Part shown: positions 1 to 8,156 of the stretch, in pieces
Layout: each line of letters begins with the position of its first letter
Position numbering within the stretch: position 1 is the stretch's first letter
Origin: Shewanella sp. NIFS-20-20
GTDB lineage: Bacteria; Pseudomonadota; Gammaproteobacteria; Enterobacterales; Shewanellaceae
Assembly: GCF_019209865.1 (NCBI RefSeq)
Contig: NZ_JAHUTT010000008.1
Coordinates: 1-64,000, forward strand
Direction of reading: 5' to 3'
DNA: 64,000 bases
Notes under the pieces: model-generated
Databases searched by the model: none
Seen by the model: the letters and a program-made list of their open reading frames with translations, nothing else
What the model was told of the DNA's origin: nothing
Translations under genes and position numbers: made by a program

Positions 1-2
1 TG

Positions 3-212
3 AATGACAGGGATATCCAGACCCTCTGCCTTTACCTGAAAAAACAGAAACGGACCGTGGAAGAGTACCAGTGGCAACATTACGATGAACAATGCAATCT
101 CCTGGAGCAACTGTTAAGGCAGGTGTTCTTGTGCCTTGAATGTGAGGCCGGTAAAGGCTCAGAAGCCGTCGTCGCCCAACTTCAACAGATGCAGACGGAA
201 ATCGCATTCGGT
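3..212 (+). other. Partial reading frame open to the left edge, unidentified
   Basis: An open frame enters from the left edge (reading NDRDIQTLCLYLKKQKR...) and stays open to 530, but only the first 65-70 residues look like natural protein. From about position 212 the plus frame runs antisense to a better minus-strand coding region. The visible part is helical and rich in Leu, Gln and Glu. Being cut off beside a truncated recombinase at the rumB locus, where mobile elements often insert in this ICE family, it could be the tail of a transposase or other mobile-element gene. I do not recognise the family, and the exact junction is unresolved. Confidence 0.3.
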
Positions 213-213
213 G

Positions 214-720
214 GACCACTGAAGAGGCTGTACTTGGAGAACCACCGACTTTTCCAGTTTCATCCTTGGTATAAAGGTTTTCCAATAAATAGTCTCGATA
301 TCTCACGATTGGACTTTCCTCTACCTTCTCGGTGCAGTCATATATTGTTAACGGAGGTTTTTCATCAACCAGAAGGCCAGTCCTTGGGTGTGTATGTTCG
401 GGGATTTCCGTGCTCAACCACCGATAGAAGCTCAATAACGCAACTGCATGGGATTGAATCGTCTTATCGGAGGATATATCTGGATCTGCCAACAAAGAGT
501 GAAGATATAGATTCACTGGCACCACATTGATACCATCGGGGTCTATTAAAATTGGAAGTTTATGAGCAAATGGTTTTGAGTTGTCCCTAACGTCATGGAT
601 GATCTCGCCACTGTCAGGGTGTGGCCTACTTATAAATGAGGGATATTTCTCCGTACTAATCCACATAAGACAATAGTCAAAGCCGAAGTCATCTGGAAAC
701 GACCTATTTTGTTCAATCAC
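214..720 (-). pseudogene. Truncated tyrosine recombinase/integrase, N-terminal part
   Basis: On the minus strand a frame opens with GTG at 720 and reads VIEQNRSFPDDFGFDYCLMW, then a helical segment with ALLSFYRWLSTE and RYRDYLLENLY. That resembles the SAM-like N-terminal DNA-binding domain of phage-type tyrosine recombinases. No catalytic Arg/His/Tyr domain follows: the recognisable protein fades near position 214, where the unrelated left-edge sequence begins. It lies just beyond the broken rumB gene, so it is probably a remnant of the element that disrupted rumB. The family call rests on general resemblance only, and the real start is uncertain because the only candidate is GTG. Confidence 0.42.
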
Positions 721-889
721 ATTAACACCTAAATCATCCGTTATTCACACTGCTAAGCCTTCCCCCAGGGGGTTACGCGTTCATACATCTACTTTTTCAA
801 GATATTTCTTAACCAATAGTAAAAATTGTAACCACCCCTCATCTCGACGTCTAATTTATACAACCTGAAACATTACAACATGTGATGTC

Positions 890-1142
890 TAAAGTATTTC
901 CCAACTGTAAGCGCATAGTTAGAGGAGAATGCCAAAATGCCATGGCGCTGCATTTCGGCTTTGATCTGAAAGACGGGTACGCCCATTTTAATACCGAGTA
1001 ACTTAGCTTCACGCGAGCGCGCAACCACGCAGCCGTCATTGTTGGACAGCACCACAACCGGCGTATCTTTTAAATCAGGACGAAACAGCTTCTCACAACT
1101 GGCGTAAAAGTTGTTGCAGTCCACCAAGGCAAATACAGGCAT
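890..1142 (-). pseudogene. rumB: rumB (UmuC-like Y-family polymerase), truncated
   Basis: From ATG at 1142 leftward the sequence reads MPVFALVDCNNFYASCEKLF and continues through VVVLSNNDGCVVARS, the classic UmuC/DinB N-terminus with the first catalytic Asp (residue 8) and the nucleotide-binding segment. Similarity ends after FSSNYAL (about residue 76). The next residues, TVGKYFRHHML and a stop, are foreign, so only the first fifth of the roughly 420-residue polymerase remains. The start codon lies a few bases beyond the rumA stop, as in umuDC operons. The product cannot make active Pol V. Disruption of rumB is common in SXT-type ICEs, where resistance regions insert. Confidence 0.85.
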
Positions 1143-1149
1143 GGGACAG

Positions 1150-1599
1150 TCACGACTTACGGCGCATGTTTCGCACCACATTGGTGACCACACCAAATAT
1201 CTCTAACTCTGCCCCTTCAGGAATATGAATGGGCTCATACGCCTGGTTTCTTGGGATCAGCTTGACGCACGGCCTTAGTTGAAGCTCCTTTACCGTGAGT
1301 TCTCCATGGATGCCAGCGATGACAATGTCACCGTGTTCTGCTTGAACAGAACGATCAACCACCAAAATATCATCTGGGTGAATCCCAGCATCAATCATTG
1401 AATCACCTTCAACACGCACAAAGAACGTTGCAGCCGGTCGCTTGATGCACAGCTCGTTGAGGTCGAGCGTTTGCTCAACATAATCCTGCGCTGGGGAGGG
1501 AAAACCAGCAGAAACACGTTCCATGAACAATGGAATACGAAGGCGCTTGGCTTTGATGAAGGCAAGTGCGCCGCTACGGCCTATCAGCGAGACACTCAT
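1150..1599 (-). CDS. rumA: RumA, UmuD-like SOS mutagenesis subunit
   Basis: This is a homologue of UmuD, the self-cleaving subunit of error-prone polymerase V. The cleavage site is visible as Ala31-Gly32 ahead of FPSPAQDYVEQ. Ser67 (in EGDSM) and Lys104 (in ELTVKELQLRP) form the Ser-Lys protease dyad, and the C-terminus VFGVVTNVVR is typical. The length (149 residues) is slightly above E. coli UmuD because of an N-terminal extension; an internal Met26 just before the conserved part is an alternative start. It precedes the truncated rumB and reads away from a LexA box, so it should be SOS-induced. With rumB broken, its partner would have to be host-encoded. Confidence 0.88.
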   Translation of the reverse strand: MSVSLIGRSGALAFIKAKRLRIPLFMERVSAGFPSPAQDYVEQTLDLNELCIKRPAATFFVRVEGDSMIDAGIHPDDILVVDRSVQAEHGDIVIAGIHGELTVKELQLRPCVKLIPRNQAYEPIHIPEGAELEIFGVVTNVVRNMRRKS

Positions 1600-1625
1600 G
1601 ACGAACCTCGAAAAAATAGAATTAA

Positions 1626-1645
1626 TACTGTTTGTTTATACAGTA
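1626..1645. promoter_or_regulatory. LexA (SOS) box upstream of rumA
   Basis: TACTGTTTGTTTATACAGTA matches the LexA consensus (TACTGT-N8-ACAGTA) with both outer half-sites intact. It sits 27 bases upstream of the rumA start, where it would overlap the promoter. LexA control is expected for umuDC-type operons. Confidence 0.9.
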
Positions 1646-1665
1646 TCTGATGCTATGCTGATTTC

Positions 1666-1681
1666 TACAAGTAAAATTGTA
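1666..1681. promoter_or_regulatory. SetR-type operator near the rumA promoter
   Basis: The 16-mer TACAAGTAAAATTGTA has the same dyad layout as the four SetR operators at 60790-60882, with TACA and TGTA ends 8 bases apart. A further half-site, ACTGTA, follows at 1688-1693. It lies about 20 bases beyond the LexA box. Joint repression of rumAB by LexA and SetR has, to my memory, been described for R391. The assignment is by pattern and is moderately sure. Confidence 0.55.
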
Positions 1682-1889
1682 GGTAAAACTGTAGTTGTTC
1701 GAGTAAGACGTTGTGTCGTGGGTGATTTCTTTTTTGTGTTGAAAAGCTTGATGTGGGGATTGCTCGCCCTCGTCAAAGCCTGCAAGGCTTGGACAATACT
1801 GCTTCTGCCTACTGCTCTTGTTTCTGTTACTGATCCTGTTACTGCTACTGGTTAACGCATGGGTCAAGTAACCGTCAAACAAGGCTTGT

Positions 1890-2110
1890 TGAACCCTTTG
1901 CAAAGGGTTTAAAAACAGTTAGTAAAATTCTGCTTCGTATTGAATTTACTGGCTTAAAGCGAAGTCAGGAGCATCATTAAAATGCTCAGTCGAACTCAGT
2001 TCAAGCCTTTTTCAACCGTTTGAAAAGGGGTTGGCTAAGCCATACCTAAAGGGTATCGGTAAGGGTTACCTAAAGGGTTTAGCTAAGGCTTTCTGAAAGG
2101 CTTAGCCAAA
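1890..2110. repeat. Palindrome-rich intergenic stretch between rumA and the exonuclease gene
   Basis: No convincing gene is seen between 1600 and 2237. Within it are nested short palindromes: a perfect dyad AACCCTTTGCAAAGGGTT at 1892-1909, an interrupted dyad CCTTTTTCAA/TTTGAAAAGG near 2008-2032, two copies of ACCTAAAGGGT near 2045 and 2069, and GGCTAAGCC pairing with GGCTTAGCC at the edges (about 2033 and 2098). It could be a cruciform-forming protein-binding region or a complex leader for the rightward gene. Function is unknown. Confidence 0.55.
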
Positions 2111-2237
2111 GCCTTCATACATGGGTCACCCAGTAGAAAGATCAAAAAAACGCTGAGGTATCCAAGGTGCATTTAGAGAAACCTGTGGCACAGTGAAATA
2201 ACCCAAAGCGAACAATAGAATTGAAGAGGAACCATCA

Positions 2238-3143
2238 ATGACAAGAGCCCCTGCGCCATTTCCGCTAGAGCGCCTCGCGGATATTCCAGAAAGACCAGAA
2301 GATTTTAGATTGCTGGAGCGTATTCCATTAACCCGTGAGCCGCAGTCCTGGCCACTTGAACTTTCTCCTATGGTCGGTGATGAACAGCCAATGGTGCTGC
2401 TCGATACAGAGACAACCGGACTGTCTGCCGATGATGAGTCCATTATTGAGCTTGGTATGGTTAAGGTGCTTTACAGCCCCTCTGCTCAGCGGATTGTGTC
2501 GATTGTTGATGTGATCAGCTTGTATGAAGATCCCGGCAAGCCAATCCCCGAGCTGATTACCGAGTTAACCGGCATCACCGATGAGATGGTGCAAGGCCAG
2601 CACATTGATGATTCACTGGTAGCGAGTTGGTTATCCGATGATCCGCTGGTGGTTGCGCATAATGCTCAGTTTGATCGTCCTTTCTTTGAAAAGCGGTTTG
2701 CTGCATTAGGCCATCTATCTTGGGCCTGTTCAGCTAGCGGCATAGATTGGAAAGCACTGGGCTTTGAAAGTCGGAAACTTGAGTACCTGCTGCTTCGCTT
2801 AGGTTGGTTCTATGAAGGACACCGAGCTGCAACCGATTGTTTGGCGATGGCATGGTTGTTTCAATTGTTGCCCGAGTCCGTTACAAACTTGTTGTTTGAA
2901 GCAGACAGGCGAACTGTGTTAGTTCGTGCGTTTGGTGCGCCGTTTGACGTAAAGGACTATTTAAAAGAGCGTGGTTACCGCTGGCATGACGGTGTTAAAG
3001 GTGCCAACAAACATTGGTGGCGCGAAATCAGCGAAGACGAGTTGCCGCAGGAACAAACTTACCTGGATGATTTGTATCATCGTGGCTCAGAACATGCCCA
3101 CTATGACTACAAAGATGCCCGCAATCGATTTAAAGCTTTGTAG
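2238..3143 (+). CDS. DnaQ-like 3'-5' exonuclease with C-terminal accessory domain
   Basis: The DEDDh exonuclease fold is complete: DTETTG (Asp56, Glu58), HNAQFD (Asn142, Asp146) and HRAATD (His195, Asp200) give ExoI, ExoII and ExoIII with the general-base His. The enzyme should trim DNA 3' ends using two metal ions. Residues 210-301 form a second small domain (VKDYLKERGYRWHDG... WWREI) often fused to such nucleases. The start has an AGAGGA ribosome site at 2224-2229. It is a conserved gene of SXT/R391 elements lying between rumAB and the traI region. Its role in transfer or defence is not clear from sequence. Confidence 0.8.
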   Translation: MTRAPAPFPLERLADIPERPEDFRLLERIPLTREPQSWPLELSPMVGDEQPMVLLDTETTGLSADDESIIELGMVKVLYSPSAQRIVSIVDVISLYEDPGKPIPELITELTGITDEMVQGQHIDDSLVASWLSDDPLVVAHNAQFDRPFFEKRFAALGHLSWACSASGIDWKALGFESRKLEYLLLRLGWFYEGHRAATDCLAMAWLFQLLPESVTNLLFEADRRTVLVRAFGAPFDVKDYLKERGYRWHDGVKGANKHWWREISEDELPQEQTYLDDLYHRGSEHAHYDYKDARNRFKAL

Positions 3144-3158
3144 CTCTCTACAAGGTAA

Positions 3159-3230
3159 GCCTTGCATATTTGAAAATCTCTGGAAAATGGAAAGTGAACT
3201 CATGGTTTAACCAATAAGAGGAATCTTTCC
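3159..3230 (+). promoter_or_regulatory. Leader of the gene at 3231, sharing an 18-bp element with the leader at 50303
   Basis: GCCTTGCATATTTGAAAA at 3159-3176 recurs exactly at 50303-50320, and TAACCAATA at 3208-3216 recurs at 50343-50351, both ahead of ICE genes. Here the ribosome site (GAGGAA) also lies inside a potential hairpin: GGAAAG (3189-3194) pairs with CTTTCC (3225-3230), and CTC (3199-3201) with GAG (3218-3220). This is a likely shared promoter or regulator site plus a structured leader. Confidence 0.5.
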
Positions 3231-3530
3231 ATGTACCAAGACACCTACATTGAATACTGGGGCGAAATCTTCATCTCTGCCCGCATCATTGAATTTGGCA
3301 TCACGTTCGAGCGCTTTCTTAAAGATCCATGGAAGCATTTGATGTCCTGTGGCCAAGAGTCTGCCCCAGACGCGATCGCTGAAGGGATGCTGCCATTGCT
3401 ACCAGCCCAGGCAGAAGTTGCCAGGCGTGTTCGAGAGAGTGAGCAACGAGCCCTGACCTCTACAGAGTCGGACAAAGGGGTATCGCATCGCGGTAACATC
3501 GTGGTGCCACTGGTTCGGGTAGCGCATTGA
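3231..3530 (+). CDS. Conserved small ICE protein, function unknown
   Basis: This is a 99-residue soluble protein. The N-terminal half is aromatic and folded-looking (DTYIEYWGEIFISARIIEFG), followed by an Ala/Glu-rich helix (PLLPAQAEVARRVRESEQRA) and a polar tail. No catalytic motif or membrane segment is visible. It begins 87 bases after the exonuclease gene behind a structured leader with a GAGGA ribosome site. It resembles the small conserved genes found just left of HS5 in SXT/R391 elements, but I cannot give a function. The frame is long and well placed, so it is probably real. Confidence 0.6.
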   Translation: MYQDTYIEYWGEIFISARIIEFGITFERFLKDPWKHLMSCGQESAPDAIAEGMLPLLPAQAEVARRVRESEQRALTSTESDKGVSHRGNIVVPLVRVAH

Positions 3531-3651
3531 TAGCGGCTATCAGCATTGGCACAAAACAAGGTCTTCACGCTCATGACTCAGCGGCAATTGTAATCCAGAT
3601 CAAAAAGTTGCCGCTTAGTCTTCCCTACAAAATAATTTGTGATAGGATGAT

Positions 3652-3672
3652 ACCTAATAAATTTAATTAGGT
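3652..3672. promoter_or_regulatory. Candidate operator upstream of the WYL regulator
   Basis: ACCTAAT and ATTAGGT form a perfect 7-bp inverted repeat around a 7-bp AT-rich centre. It stands in the 317-bp gap between 3530 and 3848, about 175 bp before the WYL gene. WYL regulators of the BrxR/CapW type bind inverted repeats upstream of their own defence operon, so this is a reasonable operator candidate. No other gene is seen in this gap. Confidence 0.45.
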
Positions 3673-3847
3673 TGAAGCCTATTCAGTGTTTTATGGCCAT
3701 CTGTCCAGCTTCAACCGGTAGAGATTGCTAAGTCATTGCGGATAAAGAGCAGCATTGAGTGACACTATTCAATGTGATTACGCGATGTCTGACCGTACTT
3801 TATAAACAGAGTTTTAAGAATCTGGTTGAATTGGATAAACAAGACGC

Positions 3848-4783
3848 ATGACAAATGATGGTCTGAAACAAACGGTAGTGGCGAAGCCAGATAGGCTTTC
3901 GCAGATAGCGCAGTTGCCACAAGCAACCAGGGATCGCATTGCACACATCGATTTCACCTTATTGTTTAAGGGAGAAGCGGTACGGGCGGACTTAGTCGAT
4001 CGCTTCAGCATAGCCGCTGCACAAGCAACGAAAGACTTCACCATGTACCGAGAGCTTGCGCCAGGCAATATTGAATATGACCAAAAGCTCAAATTGCATA
4101 AGCGTGGTGAAGCTTTTGAACCCTTGTTCGACTACGACGTTGTGAGAACTCTGGCAACCATTAGCCAAGGCTACGGAGATGGCTTCACTGGAAAGGTAAA
4201 ACCACCTCTTGCGTGTGAAGCGCCTTATCACCTTAACAAGCCGAGCTTATCGATAGTAGCGAAAGTCACCGAGGCCATACACAAAGGCAAAGCCTTGAGT
4301 ATCACCTATGTGTCGTTATCGAGCGGTGAAACCACGCGTGAAATTGTGCCGCATACGCTGGTGGACAATGGCCTGCGTTGGCACGTTCGTGGTTTTGATC
4401 GCAAACATGGTGAATTTCGTGACTTTGTACTGACCCGAATTAAAGCAGCGGTTGTGCTTGAAGATTCCACTTTATCTGAAACCGAGTTCGAAACCCAAGA
4501 CCGGCAATGGAACCGCTTTGTAGAGCTGGAGTTAGTGCCGCATCCTCGTATTGAGCACAGCGAAGCGATTGAACTGGATTATGGTATGGAGGGTGGCGTT
4601 TTAAAGGTTGAGATTAGAGCGGCATCGGCAGGCTACTTACTCAGACAATGGAATGTGGATTGTTCTACCAACGCCACACTCCAAGATGGTGGAGCTCATT
4701 TGTACTTAAAGAACAGAGCAACACTTTATGGAGTTAAAAACATCATGCTAGCTCCAGGGATTGAAAAAGAACTTGGTAACTAA
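3848..4783 (+). CDS. WYL-domain transcriptional regulator (BrxR/CapW-like)
   Basis: This is a 311-residue protein with three parts: an N-terminal winged-helix segment (about 15-95; RDRIAHIDFTLLFKGEAVRADLVDRF), a central WYL domain (about 135-215; ALSITYVSLSSGETTREIVPHTLVDNGLRWHVRGFD) and a C-terminal extension to the end. This arrangement matches the BrxR/CapW regulators that repress BREX, CBASS and other defence operons and may respond to a nucleotide-type ligand. It is the first gene of the HS5 cluster, reads in the same direction as the helicase and modification genes, and has an inverted repeat upstream, so autoregulation is likely. It could also regulate other ICE genes. Confidence 0.8.
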   Translation: MTNDGLKQTVVAKPDRLSQIAQLPQATRDRIAHIDFTLLFKGEAVRADLVDRFSIAAAQATKDFTMYRELAPGNIEYDQKLKLHKRGEAFEPLFDYDVVRTLATISQGYGDGFTGKVKPPLACEAPYHLNKPSLSIVAKVTEAIHKGKALSITYVSLSSGETTREIVPHTLVDNGLRWHVRGFDRKHGEFRDFVLTRIKAAVVLEDSTLSETEFETQDRQWNRFVELELVPHPRIEHSEAIELDYGMEGGVLKVEIRAASAGYLLRQWNVDCSTNATLQDGGAHLYLKNRATLYGVKNIMLAPGIEKELGN

Positions 4784-4820
4784 TACACAAAAACGAACTT
4801 GGCGCAGGGAATAAATTTTG

Positions 4821-7800
4821 ATGAAAATAATCGATAACCTTAACAACCTATTAGGTGACGAGCTTCAACAGACGCTGACACCTAATACAAAGTTAAAGAT
4901 TGCTGCGTCTTGCTTTTCTATTTATGCGTATGAGGCACTCAAAAAAGAGTTAGCGAAGATAGACTCACTTGAGTTCATCTTCACATCACCTACTTTTGTC
5001 GCGGATGAAGTTACCGATAAATTCAAAAAAGAAAAACGAGAGTTCTTTATCCCCAAAGCTGGGCGTGAACGCAGCCTTTACGGAACTGACTTTGAAATAC
5101 AGTTAAAGAACAAGCTCACTCAAAAAGCGATCGCTAAAGAGTGTGCAAACTGGATCAGAAAGAAAGCGACATTCAAATCAAACAAAACTGATTCTCCAAT
5201 GCAGTCGTTTGTTGTGACGGAAGCATCTAGACAGCAAGCAGAGGCAATAAGTGCAGTTTTTGCTCCGGTTAGCGGTTTTACGGCGGTTGATCTAGGGTAT
5301 CAGCGAGGCAATGCTATTTCGAATTTTGTGCAAAAAATCGATGAGCCAAATTTCACAGCACAGTACTTACAGTTATTCGACCAAATTTGGAAAGACCCTG
5401 CGAAGCTTCAAGATGTTACTAAAACCATTTGCGAGCATATAGAATCTGTCTACCAAGAAAACTCGCCCGAAAAAGTCTATTTCATTATTTTGTATAACAT
5501 TTTTAATGAATTTCTTGATGATATTACAGAGGATGTATTACCAAATGATCGAACCGGCTATCAGGACACCTTGATTTGGAAAAAATTATTTAACTACCAA
5601 AAAGATGCCGCGACTGGGATTATCAATAAGTTAGAGACCTATAACGGCTGCATTCTGGCTGATAGTGTTGGTCTTGGTAAAACATTTACAGCGTTAGCCG
5701 TCATCAAGTATTACGAGCTCAGAAACAAATCTGTGCTGCTTCTATGTCCGAAAAAGTTAGCGGATAACTGGCTCAACTTTAATCGAAACTTAAAGACAAA
5801 TATCTTTGCTAAAGACCGTTTTAGTTACGATGTTTTGTGTCACACAGATTTGAGCAGAACCTCTGGCGAATCCTTCGGTACTCCGTTAAATAGAATCAAC
5901 TGGGGTAACTATGACTTGGTCGTCATTGATGAGTCGCATAACTTTAGAAATAACGATGCAGTGAAAGATCGAGAAACTCGATATCAGAAACTGATGAATA
6001 AAGTTATTCGCGCTGGCGTAAAAACCAAGGTGCTGATGCTATCAGCGACACCAGTGAATAATAGATTTACTGACTTAAGAAACCAGCTTGCGCTAGCTTA
6101 TGAAGGCGAGTCGAGCAATCTCACAAAGCATCTTAAAACCACAAAAAGCGTGGAACAGATATTCAACCAAGCACAAGCCGCATTTAACGCTTGGTCCAAA
6201 CTAGACCCAGAGACGCGAACAGCTAAAGCCATTCTCGATGCCTTGGATTTTGACTTTTTTGAACTGCTTGATAGCGTCACTATCGCTCGCTCACGAAAGC
6301 ACATCACAACTTTCTACGACACAACAGATATTGGCCATTTCCCTGAACGTAACAAGCCAATCTCGTTTCATTGTCCGCTTACTACTCGTTCGGATGTAGT
6401 TAGCCTGAATGAGATCTTTGAACAGCTTAAGCTACTCAAACTATCTGTTTATGCGCCAGTGAGTTATATCCTCCCGAGTAGATTGAAGAAATACGAGGAG
6501 ATGTATGACACGCAAGTTGAAGGCGGAAAAGGTAAGTTAAAGCAAAGCGACCGTGAAAAAAGCTTAGTTGCACTGATGACAACCAACCTTCTAAAGCGTC
6601 TTGAGAGCTCCGTATACTCGTTCAGAAGCACCTTGCAATCTCTCCATGATAACCATGTTCGTGTTCTAGGTATTATCGACGAATTCTATAAGCGAGACGG
6701 GCAAACCGAAGTGAGCAGTCTCGTTGAAGCGCTAGAGTCTATTGAAGCAGATGAAGACGATTTGCCTTCTTATCACGATATGGAAATCGGTAACAAAATC
6801 AAAATCAAGCTAATGGATATGGATCTTCCATCCTGGCAGCAGGATTTAGATGGCGATTTGGAGCTGATCAAAGGGTTACTAGATTCTGTTAGCAAAATTA
6901 AGCCAGAAGAAGATGCCAAGTTGCAGCATCTGAAATCACATATTGCTGCAAAAATAAATAATCCGATAAATCCTGGAAACAGGAAAATCATTGTGTTCAC
7001 GGCGTTTGCGGACACCGCTCAATATCTGTACGAGCAGTTGTCACCTGTGATGTTAAGCGAGCATAGAATCCATACTGCGATGATCACTGGTGGTTCCAGT
7101 TTACCTAAGACCACCTTAAAAACCGGACGAAAAGGTTACGACACACAAGAAGTGCTCACCTTGTTTTCGCCAGTTTCCAAATCGAAAGCCAGTGTATTAC
7201 CCGATGAACCCGCTGAAATCGATTTGTTGATTGCTACAGACTGTATCTCTGAAGGACAGAACTTACAGGACTGCGATTACTTAATTAACTTTGATATTCA
7301 CTGGAATCCAGTTCGGATTGTACAGCGCTTTGGTCGAGTTGACCGTATTGGCTCGCCGAATAAATGCATTCAGTTAGTTAACTACTGGCCTGATATATCG
7401 CTGGATGAGTACATCAACTTAAAAGAACGTGTTGAAAGTCGAATGACGATTGTTGACGTGACAGCGACTGGTGATGATAACGTCTTAAGTAGTCAAGCTA
7501 ACGATGTGTCGTATCGTAAAGAGCAGTTAAAGAAGCTGCAAGAAGAAGTCATTGAGCTTGAAGATTTAAAAACGGGGGTTTCTATCACCGATCTAGGTCT
7601 AAACGAATTTCGGATGGACCTACTTAATTTAATGAAACTCTACGGCGAACCAAGAAACGCACCAAGTGGCATGCATGCGGTGGTTGAAGCTAAGCCAGAA
7701 TTAGGGTTATTGCCTGGCGTGGTGTTTGCGCTGAAAAACGTCAATAACAGTATCGATAGAGATCTGCAAAACAGGCTCCACCCTTATTACCTTGTCTATG

Positions 7801-8153
7801 TATCGAATGAGGGGCACATCGTCGCTAATCATTTTGAGGTAAAGAGATTATTAGATTTAATCCGCAGTAGCTGCAAAGGGCAAACAGAGCCGCTCAGTGA
7901 TATTTGTGCGTTATTTAATCGCCTAACACAAGACGGTCGAGATATGCAGCGTTACTCTCACCTTCTAACCGATGCCATAAAAAGCATGGTTGAAGTTAAG
8001 GAAGAAAAAGATATTGATAGTTTGTTCAGTGGTGGCGCTACCTCTGCTTTAGTGAATACATTTGCCGGGCTTGATGACTTTGAATTGCTGGCATTTATTG
8101 TGATCCAGCAAAAGCATCTGATGGAGAATAGTGCTCAGGATGAGGTTAGCTAG
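4821..8153 (+). CDS. SNF2-like helicase with N-terminal PLD-type domain
   Basis: This 1110-residue superfamily 2 enzyme has an N-terminal region (about 10-180) resembling the phospholipase-D-like domain found on some SNF2 helicases. The motor follows: Walker A ADSVGLGKT with Lys287, motif II DESH at 370-373, motif III LSATP, and motif VI QRFGRVDRIGS late in the second RecA lobe. It should couple ATP hydrolysis to movement on duplex DNA. The start used is the ATG at 4821, behind GCAGGGA; a TTG sits one codon earlier. Its stop is 3 bases before the next gene, so the cluster is translated as an operon. It is not a standard subunit of type III restriction systems. Confidence 0.8.
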   Translation: MKIIDNLNNLLGDELQQTLTPNTKLKIAASCFSIYAYEALKKELAKIDSLEFIFTSPTFVADEVTDKFKKEKREFFIPKAGRERSLYGTDFEIQLKNKLTQKAIAKECANWIRKKATFKSNKTDSPMQSFVVTEASRQQAEAISAVFAPVSGFTAVDLGYQRGNAISNFVQKIDEPNFTAQYLQLFDQIWKDPAKLQDVTKTICEHIESVYQENSPEKVYFIILYNIFNEFLDDITEDVLPNDRTGYQDTLIWKKLFNYQKDAATGIINKLETYNGCILADSVGLGKTFTALAVIKYYELRNKSVLLLCPKKLADNWLNFNRNLKTNIFAKDRFSYDVLCHTDLSRTSGESFGTPLNRINWGNYDLVVIDESHNFRNNDAVKDRETRYQKLMNKVIRAGVKTKVLMLSATPVNNRFTDLRNQLALAYEGESSNLTKHLKTTKSVEQIFNQAQAAFNAWSKLDPETRTAKAILDALDFDFFELLDSVTIARSRKHITTFYDTTDIGHFPERNKPISFHCPLTTRSDVVSLNEIFEQLKLLKLSVYAPVSYILPSRLKKYEEMYDTQVEGGKGKLKQSDREKSLVALMTTNLLKRLESSVYSFRSTLQSLHDNHVRVLGIIDEFYKRDGQTEVSSLVEALESIEADEDDLPSYHDMEIGNKIKIKLMDMDLPSWQQDLDGDLELIKGLLDSVSKIKPEEDAKLQHLKSHIAAKINNPINPGNRKIIVFTAFADTAQYLYEQLSPVMLSEHRIHTAMITGGSSLPKTTLKTGRKGYDTQEVLTLFSPVSKSKASVLPDEPAEIDLLIATDCISEGQNLQDCDYLINFDIHWNPVRIVQRFGRVDRIGSPNKCIQLVNYWPDISLDEYINLKERVESRMTIVDVTATGDDNVLSSQANDVSYRKEQLKKLQEEVIELEDLKTGVSITDLGLNEFRMDLLNLMKLYGEPRNAPSGMHAVVEAKPELGLLPGVVFALKNVNNSIDRDLQNRLHPYYLVYVSNEGHIVANHFEVKRLLDLIRSSCKGQTEPLSDICALFNRLTQDGRDMQRYSHLLTDAIKSMVEVKEEKDIDSLFSGGATSALVNTFAGLDDFELLAFIVIQQKHLMENSAQDEVS

Positions 8154-8156
8154 TTT

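Noticed and set aside
213-530. Continuation of the left-edge plus-strand frame
   Set aside because: The minus strand gives a better protein (recombinase N-terminus) over the same bases, so this part of the plus frame is probably accidental.
1523-1855. 110-residue plus-strand frame across the rumA start and promoter
   Set aside because: It overlaps the rumA 5' end, the LexA box and the SetR-like site, and the translation is low quality with no ribosome site.
1890-2110. oriT of the ICE
   Set aside because: In SXT/R391 elements oriT lies near mobI, left of the rumBA locus, and no mobI gene is present here.
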